DNA of 64,000 bases from assembly GCA_020086605.1 (NCBI GenBank), contig JACBWW010000016.1, positions 9,260,359 through 9,324,358 of the forward strand. Reading direction: 5' to 3'. This document shows, one piece after another, positions 13,401-19,734 of this stretch; position 1 is the stretch's first letter; the number at the start of each line of letters is the position of its first letter. Made by a program: the position numbers and the translations under genes. A model generated the notes under the pieces. It had not been told where the DNA came from, ran no database searches, and saw only the letters and a list, made by a program, of their open reading frames with translations. Source of the DNA: Lanius collurio. Lineage: Eukaryota; Chordata; Aves; Passeriformes; Laniidae.

Positions 13401-15109
13401 GATCAGAGGAGGAATCTTCAAATAAAAAGAATGGGTTAGGTAATTTTTCTGGTCATATTAGGCACCCCTGTGCCAGGATCTTTGCAGCTCTAGTTTCTAA
13501 AGGAGTGCGAGGCAGAGAAAATAATTTCTCAGAACATTTCTCCAAGAGAACAGGTAGGCAGTGAAAACTTTTTAGGCTCATGGCTATTTTTATTGGAATG
13601 ACTGATTTTGAAAATGTTTAATGTCTGTGTTTAAAAAAAAGTGTTTAAAATCTCTGTGGCAGTGTCTGGTAATTCAGAGCCTTGCCCTATAGCAAATAGT
13701 TTTCCAACACTGATTTGTCTTGGTTTTCTTCCCCAACCAGTTCACTGGAAACTGGTGGGACAGGTATATTTGAGGTAAGTTTTTTAAAGATTATCTGTCT
13801 TCCATTTTAAAGATGGAAGACAAATAGCAGTTTCCAACTTAATAAAGTAACACCGCATTTACAATACCTTCTTCAATTAACAATAATGTCTGATATGTTA
13901 CTCTATTCCAGAAACTATTAGTGCTCCACAGAACAACATCACAGTGCCATTGCTGATGCCTCTTGTTACCTTGATGGAGCGCCAGGCTGTTGTTTTTGAA
14001 GGCACGGAGCTGTGGGAAAGCAGTGACCAAAGCGGGGAAATAATGCTCCGGCACCTGGGCACAGCGCGCCTGCTCGCCCAGCACGCGGAGACATTCCGCC
14101 TGACAGCAGAGCGGCTGCTGCAAGGTAGGAGACACTGCTGCACTCCAACACCAGCTGGGGGCTGGGTCCCTGCCCAAGTGCCCCTGGAAGTCAGAGAGAG
14201 AAATTCTTCTCCTCTGTGGCAGGAGCTGAGATAGTAGCAAATGTCCTGCAGGAAACTCAGCCTGAGGACAACATTAACACTGTTTAAAAGCAGACAGTAA
14301 ATTACCCATCACTACAGCTCTCCAGCAAGCACTTTTGCTAAACATACTCAAAGTTCTCATGACTCAATATGCTGACCCTTCTGGCAACTGAAGTACAGTA
14401 AAGACTGAGGATAACTTCCTGTCTTCTGTACAATCTAAAATTCCTACTCTGATTATTACAACTAAAGTATCGCCCTAAGATTCTTAACAATGGTGCAAGT
14501 TGCAGCACTGAGATCCTGACCACCTGCAGCCTAAAAGCAGCAACATATTAATAAAGTGACTTTATTTTTTGAACCTGCAGTGGAAGAGGCAGTGGGGAGA
14601 AATATAGTAATTTCTGCAGGCAGCATCTTAATTATATTTACGGTCTGACTATAGACAATTCTAGATCATCAGAACTGAGAAAAGGACAGCCTGTCCCAGT
14701 GTCCTTAGAGCTATCTGTGTGCTACTAGAATGTCAAGAGCTGGAAAGAATTTTCTTCTCTGCTTTATTAGCTTGTTAAAATCATTGTGCAGAAGGAACCC
14801 AGCTTCTTTGGGGTTTAAAAGCCATTGCTACAGAATAAAAAAATTTCAGTTTAAAAGCCACCTCAACACAATAAAAAAAATTGCTTGGTGGTGATACTGT
14901 GGGATTCTTTTTACTTACTAGGTTTCCAACCAGATGAAGAGCTGAGTGAAATCTTCAGGACAGAATTTCAAATGAGATTGCTCTGGGGCAGCAAAGGAGC
15001 ACAAGTTAATCAAAGTGAAAGATATGAGAAATTCAACCGGATCTTAACTGCACTTTCCCGAAAACTGGAACCTCCTCCAGCGAGGCTGGTAGAACAATTA
15101 AGTATATAA
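4275..15109 (+). CDS. BCAR3: BCAR3 (NSP2/SH2D3B) adaptor, nine C-terminal coding exons; 5' end outside window
   Basis: Spliced exons 4275-4403, 5471-5913, 6492-6592, 8389-9020, 11659-11774, 12565-12736, 12918-13041, 13912-14124 and 14922-15109 join in phase to 2118 nt (705 residues plus TAA). The order is SH2 domain (WYHGRIPR, then FLMRDS with the phosphotyrosine-binding Arg at 5513-5515), a Ser/Pro-rich linker (PKPPPKPSKAP, NYLILDDD), and a Cdc25/RasGEF-like domain (MAIGIAVDILGC, LLWGSKGAQVNQ). In this family the last domain binds the C-terminal domain of p130Cas/BCAR1 and is regarded as locked in a form poor in exchange activity. BCAR3 acts in the cytoplasm and at focal adhesions downstream of receptor and Src-family kinases. 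Mammalian BCAR3 is about 825 residues, so roughly 120 N-terminal residues are missing; no exon for them is visible in 1-4274. SH2D3A and SH2D3C are the paralogues; the linker and SH2 wording fit BCAR3 best. Family identity is very secure. Confidence 0.96.
4404..5470 (+). other. BCAR3 intron between the first two visible exons
   Basis: Bounded by GTACGT and a pyrimidine-rich ...cctcaaag acceptor. It holds a short GC- and CpG-rich pocket at about 4838-4962, listed under findings. Otherwise nothing recognised. Confidence 0.75.
5471..5913 (+). CDS. BCAR3: BCAR3 exon: core of the SH2 domain
   Basis: 443 nt, entered in phase 0 and leaving two bases (AG) of an Arg codon; acceptor cctcaaag, donor AG|GTACC. 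It encodes most of the SH2 domain: RDGDFLMRDS, FVLTCQWKN, HFKINKTVLRL, then IPGLVRYYVGNRTPIS and AIIFQPVNRTVPLRCLEE. The tail starts the Ser/Thr-rich linker (AKRLSLG). The usual FLVR phosphotyrosine motif reads FLMR here; the Arg itself is kept. Confidence 0.96.
5914..8388 (+). other. BCAR3 introns flanking exon 6492-6592
   Basis: Two introns (5914-6491 and 6593-8388) with consensus GT/AG ends. No repeat, RNA gene or additional exon recognised. Confidence 0.7.
6492..6592 (+). CDS. BCAR3: BCAR3 exon: linker
   Basis: 101 nt between acceptor gtttaccccag and donor ATAG|GTATG. It takes two bases from the previous exon (AG+A = Arg) and passes one on. It encodes RNKEKSGSQPSSLDHVLEK and LKAHQSESYLLIG. 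The shape matches the mammalian linker (NLLRNKEKSGSQP, then KAHQSESYLPIG). It is unstructured and polar, with no domain. Confidence 0.92.
8389..9020 (+). CDS. BCAR3: BCAR3 exon: long Ser/Pro-rich linker and start of the Cas-binding domain
   Basis: 632 nt, acceptor ttccctgcag, donor AAG|GTAAAA. It encodes CPSSPAFRTGSEPSLSPT, EALRGSDSQLCPKPPPKP (a proline-rich SH3-ligand-like stretch), ELNPARHP and NYLILDDD. It then enters the conserved NKPLETSMLRRVKEL and IIAQHILRMDCK, the first helices of the Cdc25-like domain. The middle part is the least conserved portion of the gene, as expected for a disordered linker. Confidence 0.95.
9021..12564 (+). other. BCAR3 introns flanking exon 11659-11774
   Basis: Introns 9021-11658 and 11775-12564. 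Several short frames occur (for example 11217-11567 minus and 9124-9444 plus), without recognisable domains. No transposon remnant recognised. Confidence 0.7.
11659..11774 (+). CDS. BCAR3: BCAR3 exon: Cdc25-like domain
   Basis: 116 nt, acceptor cttgacag, donor GAGAG|GTAAAT, leaving AG of an Arg codon. It encodes VARIVEVSEEMRRNMGG and GLELITLPYGHQLRLDLIE. The wording is close to mammalian BCAR3 (EEMRRNMGVSSGLELITLP). Confidence 0.94.
12565..12736 (+). CDS. BCAR3: BCAR3 exon: Cdc25-like domain
   Basis: 172 nt, acceptor cacttatag, donor CAG|GTAAAA. It encodes RHNTMAIGIAVDILGCTG, then EDRAATLNRIIQVAVELK and FSAIMKALEMPQ. This is one of the most conserved parts of the NSP-family C-terminal domain, where the Ras-exchange-factor fold has been adapted for Cas binding. 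Confidence 0.96.
12918..13041 (+). CDS. BCAR3: BCAR3 exon: Cdc25-like domain
   Basis: 124 nt, acceptor catgaacag, donor ACTA|GTGAGT, leaving one base. It encodes VSRLEQTWTALRHCYTQTAI and MYEKQLKPSCKALHEGQ. The last residues (DVWT) differ from mammals, at a loop position next to the exon junction. Confidence 0.94.
13042..13911 (+). other. BCAR3 intron with pseudo-exon and hairpin
   Basis: Intron with GTGAGT donor and ctattccag acceptor. It contains a 34-nt segment (13741-13774) bounded by strong splice-like sites and an inverted repeat at 13796-13822. Both are described under findings. Confidence 0.75.
13796..13822. repeat. Inverted repeat (10-bp stem, 7-nt loop)
   Basis: TGTCTTCCAT at 13796-13805 is exactly complementary to ATGGAAGACA at 13813-13822 across a 7-base loop. 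About four further outer pairs form after one mismatch. It lies in a BCAR3 intron about 90 bases before an exon. Confidence 0.8.
13912..14124 (+). CDS. BCAR3: BCAR3 exon: Cdc25-like domain, locally GC-rich
   Basis: 213 nt, acceptor ctattccag, donor CAAG|GTAGGA. It encodes NNITVPLLMPLVTLMERQAV, then EIMLRHLGTARLLAQHAETF and LTAERLLQ. The second half is GC-rich and more diverged from the mammalian wording (which has ATARFMAEAADSYRMNAERI) than neighbouring exons are. Confidence 0.94.
14125..14921 (+). other. Last BCAR3 intron
   Basis: Bounded by GTAGGA and acttactag. AT-rich; nothing else recognised. Confidence 0.75.
14922..15109 (+). CDS. BCAR3: BCAR3 last coding exon
   Basis: 188 coding nt, acceptor acttactag, stop TAA at 15107-15109. 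It encodes GFQPDEELSEIFRTEFQMRL, LLWGSKGAQVNQSERYEKF and ALSRKLEPPPARLVEQLSI. The end after LEPPP differs in sequence and length from the mammalian C-terminus, which as I recall ends soon after LEPPP. Confidence 0.95.
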
Positions 15110-15430
15110 GACTCTGCAAACACTATTTAAGTGATATACTTGAAATAACCTTAGCATTCTTCAGGCAATTTGATACTGCACAGACTTCTTGCATTTCACA
15201 AGATGTTTAGAAGTTTTAACTGCACAATGCACACTTGTTTTAAAACTACTGATTTCTAAACAAATTATTTATTTTACTGTGTCACCAAATCATTCACTGA
15301 TCCCTTTAAACAGGTTGTCCCTTTATTCCTCAGAGTTATAATGTTTTAATGATGCCAAGGAATAAGGGCATTGGCATCTTAATATTAGATGTAAGCAAAC
15401 TGTAAATAAAATGATAGATTAAGTATCTGA
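15110..15430 (+). other. BCAR3: BCAR3 3' untranslated region
   Basis: AT-rich sequence directly after the BCAR3 stop, with an AATAAA hexamer at 15405-15410. Cleavage is expected 10-30 bases later. The exact end is inferred; longer forms are possible. Confidence 0.6.
15405..15410 (+). promoter_or_regulatory. Poly(A) signal of BCAR3 (AATAAA)
   Basis: Canonical AATAAA about 300 bases after the BCAR3 stop codon on the coding strand. It is the first canonical hexamer found there. Confidence 0.6.
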
Positions 15431-16224
15431 CATGGCAGAAAAACTGTTGTATAATATTCCTTTAGTGAATATAAAAACTGTAGATGGAATTGTGATATGT
15501 ACCTTTATGCAAAATAATTTGCATATTTACAGAGCCCAGAAACACTACAAGTTGCAGAAATTATCCTTTATCTGGAAGCAGTGGCTCAAACATCACTGTG
15601 CCTATGAAACTAAAAGATTAGTTTGTCTATGTGGTGAGACAACTTCCTTTTTTTTTTAAGACAGCAACTTTAGGACTTCAGCTGTTGCTGGAGCCTGCAC
15701 ACCAGCTATGCTGCCAGGAATGAATGATGAAATGGCAAGAACAAACAATTCAGATAATTAAAATGCTTTCAGACATAAGTAAACGTGGGTGTATGTGTGC
15801 ATTAAACTTACTTCACTTACTGAGGTGAATCACTGTGGTAAGTACTTTTTCCTTGGATAAAAGCAAGCATGAGGTGTTACCATTTTTTATAGGAAATCTG
15901 CATGCACAGTGTTTATTACACAAAGAGTTTTAGCAGCAAATCTCACTTTGTCACATACAGAATTGGTATAAGGGTTATCCCAGAAGTTGTACACATATTT
16001 AAGAACTACAGTAAGAGGTGCATGTGCTTGTTGTCAGTAAGCCTATTTCTGGAGTGAGATGTTACTCAGTCTTGGACAACAAAACCAACACCAGAATCTG
16101 TTCCTCCTATTTACAATCACAGCAGTGTTTTCTACCACCAGAACAAGAGTTTACAGACCTCATGCTGAGAGTCTGCCTGTCAGTCTTAACAGAAGACAAA
16201 TGGGGAAGCTAAGTACTTAGACCA
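15431..16224. other. Gap between the convergent BCAR3 and FNBP1L transcripts
   Basis: AT-rich sequence between the BCAR3 poly(A) site and the most distal plausible FNBP1L poly(A) site. No gene seen. Either 3'UTR could extend into it. Confidence 0.5.
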
Positions 16225-16236
16225 TGAAAAGATTTT

Positions 16237-16242
16237 TTTATT
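16237..16242 (-). promoter_or_regulatory. Candidate distal poly(A) signal of FNBP1L
   Basis: AATAAA on the minus strand about 3.3 kb after the stop codon. It leaves about 0.8 kb to the end of the convergent BCAR3 transcript. Confidence 0.4.
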
Positions 16243-16646
16243 CCATGAAAATATTCTCAACAGAGAACACTATTTTTAAACAAAGCATTTAACATTTAGG
16301 AAATCAACATGTGCACAAAAAAAGGATTAAAAAATTACTGGAAAATGTCTGATTCTTTAAGACAACTCACATTCAGAATTTTAGAATAAGTGATTTATAA
16401 GCTGTGCAAGTACAAATGCTTTTTCCTATGTTTAATAACCCTCATACAAGTTGCACTATCCCTCTTGAAAGCAACCTGCCTCCAAAGGAAGCAAATCCTG
16501 GTTTTAGAAAAACAAACAGTAGTGTGAAAGGAACATTTAGTCTTTTACCAGGAAGTGTTATTACCGACCTGCAAGGCTCTTAGGCCAGGCAGACCACAGG
16601 CCCTTAACCAGAAAATACACAGATCACATTTCCTCCTCTTCACAGA

Positions 16647-16710
16647 GTTACAGAATTACAGAATCACAGAATATTCTGGGTTGGAAGGGACCCAACAAAG
16701 ATCATTGAGT
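16647..16710 (-). mobile_element. CR1 LINE 3'-end fragment (minus orientation)
   Basis: Plus strand reads AATCACAGAATATTCTGG then GTTGGAAGGGACC, the reverse complement of the CR1 3' terminus. Only about 60 bases remain, inside the FNBP1L 3'UTR. Confidence 0.75.
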
Positions 16711-16734
16711 TTTCTCAAAAATAAAAAAGCACTA

Positions 16735-16836
16735 GATTTTAAAAAAAATGGAAAAAAAAAAAAGAGAAAAACAACCCCAATCCCACAAATCCCCCCAAAC
16801 ACCCCAAACCCAAAAAACTACCCCAAAAAACTACCT
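16735..16836. repeat. A-rich then C/A-rich low-complexity tract
   Basis: An A-run (about 16739-16768) passes into alternating runs of CCCC and AAAA up to about 16836. It follows the CR1 fragment and lies in the FNBP1L 3'UTR. The transcribed strand would be U/G-rich. Confidence 0.8.
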
Positions 16837-17241
16837 AAGTAGTTTTGTCAGTATTGAGTAATGTCACATTATTATATAAATAACCCTGTATACAAGCTCC
16901 AAAAATCTAAACTTTAGAGTTTAATAGGCCCCATAGTACACTAGATCAAGCTGTGTAATAGTGGTATACATAACAAAAGGAATAAACCTCTACACAAGTC
17001 ACTCAAATTCAGTTTTACTGGTAGTACAGTTCCTAATAACACTGAAATGAAAAAGAATCCAGCACTGCTGCATCCACATATTGCTTCAGACCCCAGAAAA
17101 ACAGGATGTTTTAATTATTATTCCATAATACACTGCCAAACAGCAGGTGGCTGGGTTGACAAGCTTGTGTTGATGTAAGTATCCCTCCCCCCAACATCTC
17201 TAGTCTAATTCTTATCACCCTAATCAATCAGATATGGTGTA

Positions 17242-17247
17242 TTTATT
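17242..17247 (-). promoter_or_regulatory. Candidate proximal poly(A) signal of FNBP1L
   Basis: TTTATT on the plus strand, AATAAA on the minus strand, about 2.3 kb after the FNBP1L stop codon. Confidence 0.4.
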
Positions 17248-17584
17248 AATAGAACCACAAATGGGAGGCAAGACAACATAAGCAATAGGGGCACTGCAGA
17301 CAACTATATTTACACGTATAAACATATCCAAATTTCAATTGTTTACAAGTAAAAGTGCACAAAGATCATTACGAAGTATCACTCAAATGTCAACTGGTCC
17401 ATACAATGTCGCATCACCTGGAAATGGACTAGCACTGCAGTAATTGAAATTGGAACTTCATAGTGAAAAACTAAAAGACAGTTTCCATAAAAATCTTTTA
17501 AAAAAATACTAATGTCAAATGAAGAGATACACGTTTCAATGTATAAAATTCATGGATGCACCATGTATCCAGTAAAGCAGAGCT

Positions 17585-17614
17585 CTAGAAAACACCTACC
17601 TAGAAAACACCTAC
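17585..17614. repeat. 15-bp perfect tandem duplication
   Basis: CTAGAAAACACCTAC occurs at 17585-17599 and immediately again at 17600-17614, in the FNBP1L 3'UTR. Perfect identity suggests a recent slippage event or assembly duplication. Confidence 0.9.
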
Positions 17615-18522
17615 CGTGGCTACCTCAGCAGCTGCAGCACTGTGAAAAGAGCTGAGACACAAAGCCCTTTGTGGGATACTGTTAAGTGGTAGTGTTGGCA
17701 AACAACAGATTTAGGCACTCTAGTTTAAGGCAGCATTTGAATGGCAAGTGGTTGACTTCTGAGAACAGTCATTAGCTTGCAGTGGTGAATCCTCTGGTTG
17801 TGGCTCCAGGCTGTCAGTGCTCACAACAGGTTACTGAAGGGCTGAAGATGGACCACAGTTCTAGGAGTTTGTCTTGATTGCATTGTAGGCTAGAGCTGAG
17901 ATGCATTATTTCCCCAAATTAACAAAATACCTCATGGTCTCTTATCAGTTATGCCAAACATCTGGAATGTAATGATGGTTGCAGTGGTATTGTTATAGCA
18001 GCATACATGGATACTGGGATGAAACTCTAGTGCTGAAGATATTTAAAGAAAATGATTTGTTACAAAATAAGACAAGCAATGATGGCAAAGTGTTACAGAG
18101 AACATGCCTGACTGTCCTAGGCATGCAGGAGGAGGTTAACGGCGAGCATGGAGGTGGTACAGGCAGACTGATAACTGACACAGGGTTCTAAATGACTGCC
18201 AATAAAAGTGAGTTGGAAAAGAGCATAATTGAGGAAATCAAAACACAGCACAAGCTAAAATATAGTTTGTGCACCTGGGAAAACCTAGGACAACAAAAAT
18301 AAAGCAATTTTAGGAGCAGTAGACTTTTTACTGTGGTAATGGAACTCGTATTTTCCTGCACAAATTGAAGATTTTGCAATACATCCTTACCTATATATGG
18401 AGATGCTAAGATGTTAGTGACTACTAAATGTATGTCTGCATGCATTCATGCAACTAGCTTTCCCTTGGGCCTCCCAGTCTAGTACCCCTCCCTTCCCCAC
18501 CCCCACCCCCCCAGCAGCTGCA

Positions 18523-18574
18523 TGTAACCTCCTTCAAGATCTCGCCCATTTTCTCAGAAACCCGCTTCAGGAAC
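18523..18574 (-). CDS. FNBP1L: FNBP1L alternative last exon (ends KGS)
   Basis: On the minus strand an acceptor (gactgcag) precedes GTTCCTGA at 18574-18567. Spliced to an internal donor in the main last exon (AAAG|GTGCAG, exon end 19576), it gives ...NSKG-S-stop with TGA at 18569-18567. That is the C-terminus I recall for one human isoform. The coded part is only eight bases; the rest is 3'UTR, GC-richer than its surroundings. The feature end is arbitrary because no donor follows. Confidence 0.6.
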
Positions 18575-19555
18575 CTGCAGTCCAAGAGGAAAAAGAAAAG
18601 AACAAAGTTACTGAAGGCCTTTAGAAGACAGAGAAGCGTGCTCAGTTCTAACAGGCCATTCTCAGTGGCTATACATTAGCCTTGTACTTAATTCCACAAA
18701 GTCTCATTAGAAATATGAAATTAGCTTTTTTTTTTTTCCCCAGTAATCAAGTTGTGCAATGCCGTTTCCAATCCTCAGTGATTAACACTGAGGAGAATTA
18801 CTGTACATTTAAGACATTGTCTTCAAACTAAACACAATACAATTCAAAGACTTAGATTACAGGCACAGATTAAGAATATAAAATCATTCCCTTATCAGGA
18901 GCAGAGAGATTTTTCAGTAAGCCATCAAGCATTACATATGATCTCTTTTTGTTTGTTCAAGGTATCTAGAGTTAAAACAATGATGTCATTTCCAATACAG
19001 AACATTCTACATTACAAGTACTGCAAAGGAAGGAGATAGGCAGGTCACTGGACTTTCTGTCCTTCTTAATCATAATGTTTTTTCCTGAGTATTTTTGTTG
19101 AACTTTCGGAATCAGAAAACATTTTCCTGTTTAAAAGTGAAAGCTGCCAAGTATTTGCTAAGGGAGGAAAATAATAATTTTCAGTAACTGAGTTCAGTTA
19201 GTTATTAGAGGAAAAAGATCTCTGTTTTAAGAATATAGTTTAAGTCATAAAAGTGGGAACAGTAAATAAATCTTAGAGATCTTTAAAACTTAAGTATTTT
19301 TTCAGTTCAATAGCTTAATTGGATTGAGTGCTTTGTAAAGCAGGAAAGCAGAACACATTGGTCAAAATTACAGACCAGTGTAGGATGCATAATTTAATGT
19401 GGTCATCTCTGAAAAGAACTGTAGCTAACTCCCCATGCAAACAACAGATCATTGCTGACTTCTGATACTGTAATTCTTTCCACAAGCCTGTGTAACTTAC
19501 AATTTTTCCACTATTTTACCTGGGGAATGTACAACTGAGAGCTGCCAGTTTACTG

Positions 19556-19734
19556 TTATATATAGGTTACTGCACCTTTGCTGTTTTTCTCTAGCGTTAC
19601 ATCTATATATGATGTTGGCACATAGCCTTCCTCTCCATTATGTCTTCGAGCTCTTGTCCACCCATCTCCTTTGTCCTCCTCAATAATGTACAAAATTTCC
19701 CCTTCTTTCATTGCTAGAGTGCCTTCATTATGAC
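19556..19734 (-). CDS. FNBP1L: FNBP1L main last coding exon: SH3
   Basis: 179 coding nt; acceptor attcccag; stop TAA at 19558-19556. It encodes [40 protein letters not shown] and [18 protein letters not shown]. The SH3 ligand-binding features are present: the acidic RT-loop end, the GW of KGDGW and the PxxY of VPTSYI. An internal donor after NSKG (19576|19575) allows the alternative end KGS. Confidence 0.96.

Larger units (their letters stand above)
16225..19555 (-). other. FNBP1L: FNBP1L 3' untranslated region
   Basis: Follows the FNBP1L stop codon on the minus strand. Minus-strand AATAAA hexamers lie at 17242-17247 and 16237-16242. The distal one gives a 3'UTR of about 3.3 kb, similar to what I recall for mammals. 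It contains an alternative last exon, a CR1 tail fragment, an A/C-rich tract and a 15-bp tandem duplication. The 3' end is inferred. Confidence 0.6.

Noticed and set aside
15431..16224. 15432-15659 frame as a small gene between BCAR3 and FNBP1L
   Set aside because: 75 codons, no domain; it starts right after the BCAR3 poly(A) signal in AT-rich sequence and ends in a T-run.
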